From positions 1-54,565 of the IMG/VR virus record IMGVR_UViG_3300010388_000206: a stretch of 54,565 nt of DNA. One strand, written 5' to 3'. Source of the DNA: a virus. The notes under the pieces were generated by a model. The model was not told the origin of the DNA and made no database searches. It worked only from the letters and a program-made list of their open reading frames with translations. Each line of letters opens with the position of its first letter. The stretch's first letter is position 1. Made by a program: the position numbers and the translations under genes. Below, in pieces: positions 39,136-46,548 of this stretch.

Positions 39136-39311
39136 TGTATATTAGTCTAGATAATGATAAGTGGGATGATTTGGGTAAGAGATACTTTGTGTTGGAGTGG
39201 TCCCGCAAAAAGGAATCAACTGCTGTTCATCTCGTTCTTGAAGATGAGCATGGTAATATTATTACTCGTACTGAATCTTCAACACAAATTGTTGTGGAGG
39301 AAATGAAGTGA
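39135..39311 (+). CDS. Small hypothetical protein, 58 aa
   Basis: The frame MYISLDNDKWDDLGKRYFVLEWSRKKE... starts in a TAATG overlap after AGGAG. The second half looks like beta strands (AVHLVLEDEHGNIITRTE). It overlaps the next GTG start by 4 bases. Function unknown. Confidence 0.62.
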   Translation: MYISLDNDKWDDLGKRYFVLEWSRKKESTAVHLVLEDEHGNIITRTESSTQIVVEEMK

Positions 39312-39484
39312 TACAGCCATACGCTAATGTAGATACTGCTGTTGATGGCATGGCTGGTGACTATTGGAAACTAATCACTGTAGCTATGATCAATAATGAT
39401 GTTGACTTACTATATGATACTGCGATCAATCTGAAAGCTCTGGAAGAAGCCAGAAAATCCGTAAAGAAACAACTAAAACAATAA
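39308..39484 (+). CDS. Small hypothetical protein, 58 aa
   Basis: GTG at 39308 has GGAGG seven bases upstream, one of the best ribosome sites in the region. The product (MIQPYANVDTAVDGMAGDYWK...) is helical and ends basic (ARKSVKKQLKQ). It is coupled to the upstream gene (GTGA). Function unknown. Confidence 0.62.
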   Translation: MIQPYANVDTAVDGMAGDYWKLITVAMINNDVDLLYDTAINLKALEEARKSVKKQLKQ

Positions 39485-39499
39485 AAAAGGAAGACAAGA

Positions 39500-39643
39500 A
39501 TGAAGTGGTACGAATGTGGGGGATGTTTATCAGAGTTTCGTGTCGTATCTGATGAAGATGCGCCTATTGAATATTGCCCATTCTGTGGTTCTGTGATAGA
39601 AGACAAAGAAGAAGATGAAGAAGACCCTGAGGAAGAATACTAA
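39500..39643 (+). CDS. Small zinc-ribbon protein, 47 aa
   Basis: The frame has CGGC (Cys6, Cys9) and CPFC (Cys26, Cys29), a compact zinc ribbon, followed by a very acidic tail (EDKEEDEEDPEEEY). Such proteins often bind nucleic acid or polymerase. Its stop codon lies in the late-promoter-like sequence of the next gene. Confidence 0.7.
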   Translation: MKWYECGGCLSEFRVVSDEDAPIEYCPFCGSVIEDKEEDEEDPEEEY

Positions 39644-39667
39644 ATACTCCACCTAATAGTGGAGTAT
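39641..39667 (+). promoter_or_regulatory. Late-promoter-like site inside an RBS-sequestering hairpin
   Basis: TAAATACT (39641-39648) matches the 3' part of the late element. It overlaps the left arm of a perfect 9-bp inverted repeat (ATACTCCAC at 39644-39652, GTGGAGTAT at 39659-39667, 6-base loop). The right arm contains the GGAG ribosome site of the GIY-YIG gene at 39671. This repeats the known control of T4 I-TevI expression. Confidence 0.65.
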
Positions 39668-39670
39668 GGT

Positions 39671-40096
39671 ATGACTTGGTTATATAAAAATGAAGAAGTA
39701 GTTGACTTACCTGAAGGATGTGAAGCCTTTGTTTACTTGATTACTAACAAAACCAATGGTATGAGATATGTTGGTAAGAAATTAGCAAAGTTTAAGGTGA
39801 CAAAGGCTCCACTTAAAGGTAAGAAGAACAAAAGACGTTCTACCAAAGAAAGTGATTGGCGAGAGTATTGGGGGTCTAGTGATCGACTGAAGTATGATAT
39901 AGAACAACTTGGTCCTGAAAATTTTACTCGTGAAATCTTATACTTCTGTCCAAGTAGAGGTATTGCCAGCTATTTGGAAGCAAGAGAACAGTTTGAGCGT
40001 AGAGTGTTAGAAACCGATGATTATTATAATGGTATCATAAATGTTCGAATCGGTGGATCAAATATTTTAAAACAATTCTTAAAAAACATATTTTAA
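39671..40096 (+). CDS. GIY-YIG homing endonuclease, 141 aa
   Basis: The nuclease core is AFVYLITNKTNGMRYVGKKL (GIY-YIG form), with YWGSSDRLKYDIEQLGPENFTREILYFC, then YLEAREQFERRVLETDDYYN and NVRIGG. This is a widespread phage subfamily with the core and little else. The ATG at 39671 is six bases after GGAG; an upstream GTG would start inside the hairpin. The AT-rich gene lies in an unrelated operon, consistent with mobility. Confidence 0.9.
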   Translation: MTWLYKNEEVVDLPEGCEAFVYLITNKTNGMRYVGKKLAKFKVTKAPLKGKKNKRRSTKESDWREYWGSSDRLKYDIEQLGPENFTREILYFCPSRGIASYLEAREQFERRVLETDDYYNGIINVRIGGSNILKQFLKNIF

Positions 40097-40112
40097 AAAG
40101 GAATCCCATGAG

Positions 40113-40499
40113 TTGTCTAAGGTACTAGAGCACAAGCATCTGATCGTAAGAGCAGAACTAAACAATCCACCAACATGTGCAGAAGCCATCCAAGAATGGA
40201 TGAAGAAACTTGTGGATAAGATTGGAATGAAAATTCTCATGGGGCCATATGCAGTGTATTCTGATATGGTTGGTAATCGTGGTTTGACCGCAGTTACTAT
40301 CATTGAGACGAGTCATATAGCCATGCATGTATGGGATGAAGACGAACCAGCACTTATGCAACTTGATGTGTATACTTGCAGTACTTTAAATATAAGTGAT
40401 GTTTTTGAAGCAATTGAAGAATTCAAGCCTGTAAAAGTAGAATATAAGTACATTGACAGAGAAAATAGTCTGTTTATACTTGACAAGAAAATAGATTGA
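40113..40499 (+). CDS. S-adenosylmethionine decarboxylase-like protein (SpeD family)
   Basis: The SpeD core is IETSHIAMHVWDEDEPALMQLDVYTCSTLNISDVF, matching the ESH...H.W.E...DvytC pattern of the pyruvoyl enzyme that makes decarboxylated SAM for spermidine. Here Thr replaces Glu before the self-cleaving Ser (TSH rather than ESH), so processing may differ. The reading frame starts at TTG 40113, giving MSKVLEHKHLI. A better-placed ATG at 40108 is out of frame and ends after six codons. At 128 aa it has normal length. Confidence 0.82.
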   Translation: MSKVLEHKHLIVRAELNNPPTCAEAIQEWMKKLVDKIGMKILMGPYAVYSDMVGNRGLTAVTIIETSHIAMHVWDEDEPALMQLDVYTCSTLNISDVFEAIEEFKPVKVEYKYIDRENSLFILDKKID

Positions 40500-40504
40500 T
40501 CGTA

Positions 40505-40522
40505 TATACCCTATAGGGTATA
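40505..40522. repeat. 18-bp perfect palindrome, first of a pair
   Basis: TATACCCTATAGGGTATA is a perfect palindrome. A second copy follows with its centre 27 bases downstream. No T-run follows, so terminator function is unlikely; a pair of dimer-binding operators, or RNA hairpins with TATA loops, fits better. Confidence 0.75.
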
Positions 40523-40530
40523 AACACAGA

Positions 40531-40550
40531 ATATACCCTATAGGGTATAT
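40531..40550. repeat. 20-bp perfect palindrome, second of a pair
   Basis: This copy extends the first by one pair on each side (ATATACCCTATAGGGTATAT). It lies 39 bases before the ATG at 40589. Between it and that gene the sequence TGTTAAATATG occurs twice, so the start region is partly duplicated. Confidence 0.75.
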
Positions 40551-40588
40551 AACAGTAGTGGTGTTAAATATGAAAGGTGATGTTAAAT

Positions 40589-40858
40589 ATGGGTAAAAAA
40601 GTAAAGCGCAAGACTTATGTCTCAAAGGGTCAGCGCCGTTCGATTGGTCGTTGGGCAGTTAATGCTGTTCGCCGTGATAAGTCAGATGTTGAGAAGGCTA
40701 TCAACAAGCTAGATGCTTGGAGAGCAGGTAAAAATCCTTGGATTACTGTTCCCGGTCCATCAAGCAATATGCTCTTCATTAAGGTACGTGCAAACACACT
40801 GTACGGCAACCCAAAGAATGCAACTGCAAATATCTATGGAAATGCAGGTCAAGAATGA
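40589..40858 (+). CDS. Basic conserved phage protein, 89 aa
   Basis: The ATG at 40589 follows AAAGGTGA at a normal distance. The protein is strongly basic (GKKVKRKTYVSKGQRRS), then helical (VEKAINKLDAWRAGKNPW), with a C-terminus PNPSSNM-like segment (TVPGPSSNMLFIKVRA). The opening resembles small basic phage proteins that I cannot name. It overlaps the glycosyltransferase start (ATGA). Confidence 0.75.
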   Translation: MGKKVKRKTYVSKGQRRSIGRWAVNAVRRDKSDVEKAINKLDAWRAGKNPWITVPGPSSNMLFIKVRANTLYGNPKNATANIYGNAGQE

Positions 40859-41853
40859 GTGAGTTGAACATTTTTGGTAAGGACACTCTGGCAAAAAATG
40901 CTATGGGTGGTACCGAACTTATGAAGTATGGCCTTGAGAAACGTCTTCCTAAAGACCTTCTATCAAATTTTCAAATCTTTGTCTCACGTATCGAAGAAGA
41001 ATTCGATGAGACAAAGATTCGTCTACTGTGGTGTCATGATCTACCAAATGATCCTGCATCACTTCATCTAGCTAACGGTGGATGGAAGAACTTCCATCGT
41101 ATCATCTTTGCATCAAACTGGCAGATGCAAGCATATATTCAAACCTATAATATTCCATGGTCACATTGCGTGGTCATGCAGAATGCTATCGATCCTATCG
41201 AAGATCATGAGAAGCCAAATGATGGTACGATTCGTCTTGCCTATTGGTCAACTCCGCATCGTGGTTTGAACATCCTTGTACCTGTATTTGATAAGCTATG
41301 TGAAAAGTATGACAACATCGAACTTGATGTGTACTCTTCATTCAAGCTCTATGGATGGGAACAACGTGATAAGGAATTCGAACCTCTCTTTGAGCAGTGT
41401 AGAAATCATCCAAAGATTAATTATCATGGAACCGTACCAAACGCAACTCTACGAGATAATCTCAAAAAAACCCACATCTTGGCGTATCCATCAACTTGGC
41501 CCGAAACGTCATGTATCACGCTTATGGAAGGCATGTCTGCTGGATTGATGTGTGTGCATCCTAACTTTGCTGCACTCTATGAGACAGCGGCAAACTGGAC
41601 GCACATGTATCAATGGCATGAAGACCCAAATCATCATGCTTCGATCTTCCACAGTGTTCTTGATAGTTCTATCAATGGTTTCTGGGAAGAAGGTGTACAG
41701 TCTCGCCTATCATCACAGACTGCATATGCTAACGTGTATTACAACTGGAATATTCGTGCAATGCAGTGGGAAAGTTTATTGACCTCTCTATTGGCCATGC
41801 CACGTGCATTGCCAAAACCTGAGGGACAATTCTTTCAGTATAAAACATCCTGA
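40855..41853 (+). CDS. Glycosyltransferase family 4-like (GT-B), 332 aa
   Basis: The C-terminal donor domain shows RLAYWSTPHRGLNILVPVFDKL, then VPNATLRDNLKKTHILAYPSTWPETSCITLMEGMSAGL, the E-x7-E motif region of GT4 enzymes. The N-terminal half includes WCHDLPNDPAS and IIFASNWQMQAYI. Similar proteins occur singly in T4-like cyanophages. It lies away from the glycan operon at 13-20 kb and may modify a different target. Confidence 0.88.
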   Translation: MSELNIFGKDTLAKNAMGGTELMKYGLEKRLPKDLLSNFQIFVSRIEEEFDETKIRLLWCHDLPNDPASLHLANGGWKNFHRIIFASNWQMQAYIQTYNIPWSHCVVMQNAIDPIEDHEKPNDGTIRLAYWSTPHRGLNILVPVFDKLCEKYDNIELDVYSSFKLYGWEQRDKEFEPLFEQCRNHPKINYHGTVPNATLRDNLKKTHILAYPSTWPETSCITLMEGMSAGLMCVHPNFAALYETAANWTHMYQWHEDPNHHASIFHSVLDSSINGFWEEGVQSRLSSQTAYANVYYNWNIRAMQWESLLTSLLAMPRALPKPEGQFFQYKTS

Positions 41854-41869
41854 TACGTATAGAAACTCC

Positions 41870-41897
41870 TTGACATGCCTCATGGATGCTGTAATAT
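41870..41897 (+). promoter_or_regulatory. Sigma70-type promoter with inverted repeat
   Basis: TTGACA at 41870-41875 is followed after 16 bases by TAATAT (4 of 6 matches). A 9-bp inverted repeat (CCTCATGGA at 41878-41886, TCCATGAGG at 41917-41925) spans the promoter, and its right arm enters the GAGGAA ribosome site of the next gene. Confidence 0.6.
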
Positions 41898-41930
41898 GAC
41901 CAATCGACTTATAGTGTCCATGAGGAATGT

Positions 41931-43043
41931 ATGTTAAAGACAGTAAAGAAAAAGACAGTAGTTCGCCGCCCAAAGTTTGCAGACGAACGCTGGACAGGTC
42001 CAGAACCAGAAGATGATGTTGTCATCGTTAATGGATCAGATATTCGCTTTAGTAAAGCACTAAGTTGGTATAATTATTATTATGACACCGATCAAGCTAA
42101 GGTTTGGTTGTTGGAATACATGAATAAAACTAACTATTCTGAAACTCTCATCTCTAACGTTAAGTCAGCACCAGCCATTCGTACAGTAACCACTGTAGGT
42201 TGGTTAGCTAGACTCATGCTTAAGGGATGGAAACTTCCTGAAAAAACAATGCAGAATTTCAATTCTCGCATCGAAGAGAATGCGTCATTTGGCAAGCGTG
42301 AAAAGAAAGAAGACGAAACACCTAAGGTTGTTGTCAACATTCAAGAAAAGATCGCTGCTAAGGCACGTGAGCTTCGTGGTAAGCTAGACGAACATATTGA
42401 TTTATTTACCTTTGATGGGGTGGATGAAAACTTCTCACTGTACAATTTCCTACAGACAGAAAAGCCAAGCCCTGTTGGCATGAATCTGATCCTAACTTAT
42501 GTCACCGCTCTTTATGAAGAGTTGGTCTCTAAGGAAGGGTATGAGCACCTAACGACAGCAAAGTATAAGTCATGGCTCAAGTTCCATAAGGGACTGGTGG
42601 ATGATGCCAATCGCTATCATTCGAACATGAAGATTACTCGTCAGGTGCGTAAGCCACGTGCTATCAAGGTTAAGCCAGCCGCTAAGTTGGTTGAAAAGAT
42701 GAAGTTCAAGAAGGAAGATACTGAGCAGAAGTTGGTCAGTATCAATCCTGTCGATATCATCAAGGCTCAAACATTGTGGGTTTACAACACTAAATATAGA
42801 CAGCTATCAGTGTATCATGCAATTGATGATGGTGGTTTGTCAGTAAAGGGAACGACTATTACTCAGTTTGATGAGAAGAAGTCTGTCGCTAAGCGTCTAC
42901 GCAAACCACAGGAAGTATTGCCTCAATTGCTTGGTGCAGGTAAGATTGCTCTTAGGTCATTCATGGATGGCATTAAGACTAACACAACTGTGCCAACTGG
43001 TCGCATCAACGAAGATGTAATCTTATTGAGGATAATTAAATGA
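41931..43043 (+). CDS. Conserved T4-like phage protein, 370 aa, function unknown
   Basis: The protein is basic (for example RKPRAIKVKPAAKLVEKMKFKKE) and begins with a Lys/Arg-rich tail. FSKALSWYNYYYDTDQAKVWLLEYMNK is the most motif-like part. The helical region around 150-230 is followed by VDIIKAQTLWVYNTKYRQLSVYHAIDDGGLSVKGTTI. I recall similar proteins in T4-like phages without known function; nucleic-acid binding is plausible from the charge. GAGGAA lies before the ATG. Confidence 0.72.
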   Translation: MLKTVKKKTVVRRPKFADERWTGPEPEDDVVIVNGSDIRFSKALSWYNYYYDTDQAKVWLLEYMNKTNYSETLISNVKSAPAIRTVTTVGWLARLMLKGWKLPEKTMQNFNSRIEENASFGKREKKEDETPKVVVNIQEKIAAKARELRGKLDEHIDLFTFDGVDENFSLYNFLQTEKPSPVGMNLILTYVTALYEELVSKEGYEHLTTAKYKSWLKFHKGLVDDANRYHSNMKITRQVRKPRAIKVKPAAKLVEKMKFKKEDTEQKLVSINPVDIIKAQTLWVYNTKYRQLSVYHAIDDGGLSVKGTTITQFDEKKSVAKRLRKPQEVLPQLLGAGKIALRSFMDGIKTNTTVPTGRINEDVILLRIIK

Positions 43044-43402
43044 CAGATAACGTAGTGATGTTCCCAAGGGCTAAGAGAGATATCCCGCTTCAAACAAGAG
43101 AAGAAGTTGAAGCAAAGGTCATGGAAGCAAGAAAGGAACACATTGAATATGTCATTGATGAAACTCTATCATTTGTGTTCAGTCGTTGTTATGAAGAAGG
43201 ATTTAATTTAAACAACGATGACTGCTTTAAGACTACGGGTATGTTGGTTGAATCTATGAGGGCGGCTCTGTTTAGATCAGTAGGCATGAGCCACCCATTA
43301 CATAATGTTGCTGAAGAACTTTTTGTCAGTGATGAAGATGCAATTGAGCAAACTGAAAATATTATGTCGAAAAGTCTTGACAGTGAGTACACAGAAGACT
43401 AA
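43040..43402 (+). CDS. Hypothetical protein, 120 aa
   Basis: The start overlaps the upstream stop (ATGA). The first 25 residues contain MFPRAKRDIPLQTREEV, and the rest is helical and acidic, ending SEYTED. No domain is recognised. It ends 29 bases before the RNase H gene. Confidence 0.7.
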   Translation: MTDNVVMFPRAKRDIPLQTREEVEAKVMEARKEHIEYVIDETLSFVFSRCYEEGFNLNNDDCFKTTGMLVESMRAALFRSVGMSHPLHNVAEELFVSDEDAIEQTENIMSKSLDSEYTED

Positions 43403-43431
43403 ATACATGATGAAATATAAGGTATGATAAT

Positions 43432-44289
43432 GTGTTTATAGTCGATCTATCTCAAACGATGATTTCTACGTTCATGGCAACGATTGGAAATCATACTAAC
43501 ATTCCAGTAGAAGAAGACCTTCTACGTCATATGGTGTTGAATGCTATACGTAGTTACAATGTCAAGTTTCGTAATGAGTATGGTCAGATGATCATTGCTT
43601 GTGATGATCGCCGTAGTTGGCGTAAGGAGATGTTTCCTTACTACAAGGCGAATCGTCATAAAGACCGTGAAGAGTCAGAAATCGATTGGAACACCGTATT
43701 CGAAGTTCTCAATAAGGTTCGTGACGAACTCAAAGAATATTTCCCCTACAAAGTTATTCATATCGACAGAGCAGAGGCTGATGATATCATTGGCACTCTC
43801 GTACACGAGCATGGAAACACTGTCGAAAGAATCTTGATTGTTTCTGGCGATAAAGACTTTCGCCAGTTGCAGACGTATGTCAACGTCAAGCAGTACGATC
43901 CCACCCGCAAAAAATATCTAGAAGAACGTGATCCTGATCGCTATCTACGTGAGCATATCTTGCGTGGCGACAGAGGTGATGGTGTACCCAATTTCCTTTC
44001 ACAAGACGATTGTTTTGTGGTTGGTGTCAGGCAGAAGCAACTAAGAGATGCAAAGGTTGACCTATGGGTCAATCAGAAGCCTGAACATTTTTGTGATGAA
44101 GTAATGTTGAAGCGTTACAATCGAAATAAGCAGATGGTTGATCTATCCCTGATCCCAGAGGATATCAAAGAATCCATCAAACAAGAATATTCTAAACAAC
44201 AAGAAGTAAAGAAAAGCAGAAATGATCTTTTTAACTACTTCATCGAACATAAACTCAAACATCTCATTGAAAACATTAATGAATTTTAA
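43432..44289 (+). CDS. rnh: RNase H / 5'-3' exonuclease (T4 Rnh, FEN-1 family)
   Basis: This enzyme removes RNA primers. The acidic metal-binding residues of the family are visible: Asp5 (IVDLSQ), ACDDRRSWRKEMFPYYKANR, DRAEADDIIG, LIVSGDKDFRQL and GDRGDGVPNF. At 285 aa it is close to T4 RNase H (305 aa). The start is GTG at 43432 with AAGG upstream. The C-terminal helix-rich region is present, so it looks intact. Confidence 0.93.
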   Translation: MFIVDLSQTMISTFMATIGNHTNIPVEEDLLRHMVLNAIRSYNVKFRNEYGQMIIACDDRRSWRKEMFPYYKANRHKDREESEIDWNTVFEVLNKVRDELKEYFPYKVIHIDRAEADDIIGTLVHEHGNTVERILIVSGDKDFRQLQTYVNVKQYDPTRKKYLEERDPDRYLREHILRGDRGDGVPNFLSQDDCFVVGVRQKQLRDAKVDLWVNQKPEHFCDEVMLKRYNRNKQMVDLSLIPEDIKESIKQEYSKQQEVKKSRNDLFNYFIEHKLKHLIENINEF

Positions 44290-44301
44290 TAGGAAAATAT
44301 A

Positions 44302-44715
44302 ATGGCACGTAAATCAATCGCATGGATTTTGGATTTCGCATCGAAGTTACCGAATGAGGAAGAAAAAATTAAATGCTTACAAGCAAATGACAATTTTGCT
44401 ATCAGAACAATCCTACAAGGTGCGTTTGATCCTAAGCTTAAGTGGCTTCTTCCAGAAGGTGATGCCCCTTACACACCTTGTGAATATCCAAACATGGAAA
44501 ATTCGCTATACCTTGAAGCAAGACGTTTGTACCTTTTTGTTGAAGGTGGAAACAACAATTTGACACCTCTCAAGAGAGAAGCTATGTTTCTTGAGTTGCT
44601 ACAAACAGTAACCCCTGAAGATGCAAAGATGCTTATCGCTGTAAAGGATAAGAAGCTTCCGTTCGAAGGATTAACCGCAAAGACCGTACTAAAGGCATTT
44701 CCAAACCTTTTTTAA
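44302..44715 (+). CDS. Conserved T4-like protein (DUF6433-like), 137 aa
   Basis: The sequence ARKSIAWILDFASKLPNEEEKIKCLQANDNFAIRTILQGAFDPKLKWLLP then PYTPCEYPNMENSLYLEARRLYLFVEGG matches a helical family seen next to rnh in T4-like phages. The C-terminus KLPFEGLTAKTVLKAFPNLF is also typical. A link to replication is suggested by location only. Confidence 0.82.
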   Translation: MARKSIAWILDFASKLPNEEEKIKCLQANDNFAIRTILQGAFDPKLKWLLPEGDAPYTPCEYPNMENSLYLEARRLYLFVEGGNNNLTPLKREAMFLELLQTVTPEDAKMLIAVKDKKLPFEGLTAKTVLKAFPNLF

Positions 44716-44731
44716 CATTACCGGAGCATTT

Positions 44732-44893
44732 ATGAGTAAGAAGTTTTCACGCACAAAGTTCGATGATTTCCATGATGACGATGATTACAATGGATATCAC
44801 GATAATTTGAAAGAACGCAGAAAGCTAAAAAGAATGAAAAATGCGATCAAAACTCGCAACATTGATTCTCTCATGGACTTGGATGAATATTAA
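44732..44893 (+). CDS. Small charged protein, 53 aa
   Basis: The frame has an acidic stretch (FDDFHDDDDYNGYHD) and a basic stretch (LKERRKLKRMKNAIKTR). GGAG precedes the ATG, and the stop overlaps the next start (TAATG). It resembles the small charged proteins found near rnh in related phages. Function unknown. Confidence 0.65.
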   Translation: MSKKFSRTKFDDFHDDDDYNGYHDNLKERRKLKRMKNAIKTRNIDSLMDLDEY

Positions 44894-45195
44894 TGCCAAC
44901 TTATACCTTTAGAGATAAAACAACTGGCGAAGAATGGGATGAATTCCTGTCCTTCGCTGGTCGTGAATCTCGTCTCCAAGATTCCAATATCGAACAAGTA
45001 CCGTGTGCGCCAAATTTCATATCTGGTATTTCAGGCGTAACACATAAGACCGATGGTGGTTTCAACGACATGCTTTCTCGTGTCGCTGATGCAAACCCAC
45101 ACTCACCCCTTGCCCAGACACATGGGAATAAGGGTATCAAAGAAACCAAGACTAGGGAAGCTGTTAACAAAGCAAGAGCAAAGCAGCCTTTTTAG
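44893..45195 (+). CDS. Conserved T4-like protein with FmdB-like start, 100 aa
   Basis: The opening MPTYTFRDKTTGEEWDEFLSF resembles the FmdB zinc-ribbon start, but the Cys pairs of that family are missing and only Cys38 is seen. APNFISGISGVTHKTDGGFNDMLSRVADANPHS matches a small protein of T4-like cyanophages. The tail is basic. Function unknown. Confidence 0.75.
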   Translation: MPTYTFRDKTTGEEWDEFLSFAGRESRLQDSNIEQVPCAPNFISGISGVTHKTDGGFNDMLSRVADANPHSPLAQTHGNKGIKETKTREAVNKARAKQPF

Positions 45196-45248
45196 AAAAT
45201 CGTATAGATTATGCTTCAGTGATAACACTAACAACACTAGGAGCCAAT

Positions 45249-46004
45249 ATGGTAGCCAGAAGCACTCAGCGTTTAACTAAAAGACAACAAAGACTAGCTG
45301 AAAAAGGAACAATAAAACTCGTGCCATCTATCAAGCAACAACACTTTGATTTGAAAGAAATATATCCTATCACAGACAATCAACTAAAAACATTTGATGC
45401 TTATGATGATGGTAAAAATTTGTTCTTACATGGTTGTGCTGGTACTGGCAAGACATTCATTTCCATGTTTCTCGCTCTAAACCAAATCATGAATGAGAGA
45501 ACCAAGCTAAAAAAGTTGGTTATTATTCGCAATACACAGTCTTCTAAAGATCAAGGATTTCTACCGGGTAATGTCAAAGAAAAAGGCGAAGTTTTCGAAG
45601 CAGCATATAGAGCCATCTGCTGCGAGTTGTTCAACCGTGATGATGCTTATGACATACTTAAGCAAAAAGGAATCATCGAATTCCACACCACATCATACCT
45701 TCGTGGAACCACAATCGAAGACGCAATCATCCTAGTTGATGAAGTTCAGAATCAACGCTATGTCGAGTTGAGAACTGTCTTGACAAGAACCGGAGATAAC
45801 AGTAGGGTGATTCTTTGCGGTGATACGAAGCAGGATGACCTGTCTTCAACTCGCTACAACGAAGTGTCCGGTCTTAAGGATATGATGAAAGTGTTCGAAC
45901 GTATGGGCTTCATGACTACCGTTCAGTTTGGTATTGATGACATTGTGCGTTCTGGCTTTGTGAAGTCGTTTATTATCGCTGAGTATGAATTAGGTCTATA
46001 TTGA
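45249..46004 (+). CDS. phoH: PhoH-like ATPase
   Basis: LFLHGCAGTGKTFISMFLAL is Walker A (about residues 62-69), IILVDEVQN is Walker B, and SRVILCGDTKQDD is the sensor-like segment, all typical of PhoH. At 251 aa it contains the ATPase core with a short N-terminal basic extension. AGGAG precedes the ATG at 45249. PhoH genes are common in T4-like phages; they may act on RNA or in nutrient stress, but the role in infection is not settled. Confidence 0.93.
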   Translation: MVARSTQRLTKRQQRLAEKGTIKLVPSIKQQHFDLKEIYPITDNQLKTFDAYDDGKNLFLHGCAGTGKTFISMFLALNQIMNERTKLKKLVIIRNTQSSKDQGFLPGNVKEKGEVFEAAYRAICCELFNRDDAYDILKQKGIIEFHTTSYLRGTTIEDAIILVDEVQNQRYVELRTVLTRTGDNSRVILCGDTKQDDLSSTRYNEVSGLKDMMKVFERMGFMTTVQFGIDDIVRSGFVKSFIIAEYELGLY

Positions 46005-46018
46005 TAAGGAATTAAATC

Positions 46019-46372
46019 ATGTTGATGGAAATTACTGCAATTGAAGATACCGAAGAATACGAACTTCCTTCGTATAGGGACAAGGGCAATATCACAGTAG
46101 AAGTTGTTGACAAGTGTGACAACTATGGTTGGGCAGTTGATAACTATACCTATGATAGTCATGCTTCTCCGTTTTGGGTAGAAGAAGGTATTGGTATTCG
46201 ATATTTTGTATATCTCCATCAACATGATATTCCATGTGAAGGGTTCTGGACTTTTGAAGGTGTTCATGGCGAATACATCAAGGGTGATTGGGGCTATACA
46301 GATGATGATGAAGAGTGGTACTATGACCGTGTACGTCCTGCCACTCAGGAAGAAATTGATGAACTTTTATGA
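46019..46372 (+). CDS. Acidic hypothetical protein, 117 aa
   Basis: AAGGA precedes the ATG. The protein is rich in Asp, Glu, Trp and Tyr (DNYGWAVDNYTYDSHASPFWVEEG, DWGYTDDDEEWYYDRV) and probably beta-rich. A DNA-mimic function is possible because of the charge but is not shown. No family is recognised. Confidence 0.72.
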   Translation: MLMEITAIEDTEEYELPSYRDKGNITVEVVDKCDNYGWAVDNYTYDSHASPFWVEEGIGIRYFVYLHQHDIPCEGFWTFEGVHGEYIKGDWGYTDDDEEWYYDRVRPATQEEIDELL

Positions 46373-46383
46373 AGGAATTAAAT

Positions 46384-46548
46384 ATGGATAAGCGTGAATT
46401 TATACAGCGTTATATGATTAAACATTATGATCAGAATGAAAACTATTTTCATCAGATTGAAGTGGCTACTTCTGTCTTCAATGCGATTGAAGAGAATCTG
46501 GCAAAGGATGTAGCCTCTGCCAATCTTTGGGACTACAATGACAAGTAA
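46384..46548 (+). CDS. Small hypothetical protein, 54 aa
   Basis: The frame MDKREFIQRYMIKHYDQNENYFHQIEVATSVFNAI... is helical and preceded by AAGGAATTAA. Its stop overlaps the next ATG (TAATG). Function unknown. Confidence 0.65.
   Translation: MDKREFIQRYMIKHYDQNENYFHQIEVATSVFNAIEENLAKDVASANLWDYNDK

Noticed and set aside
40501-40552. Paired palindromes as a bidirectional terminator
   Set aside because: No T-run follows either palindrome on either strand.
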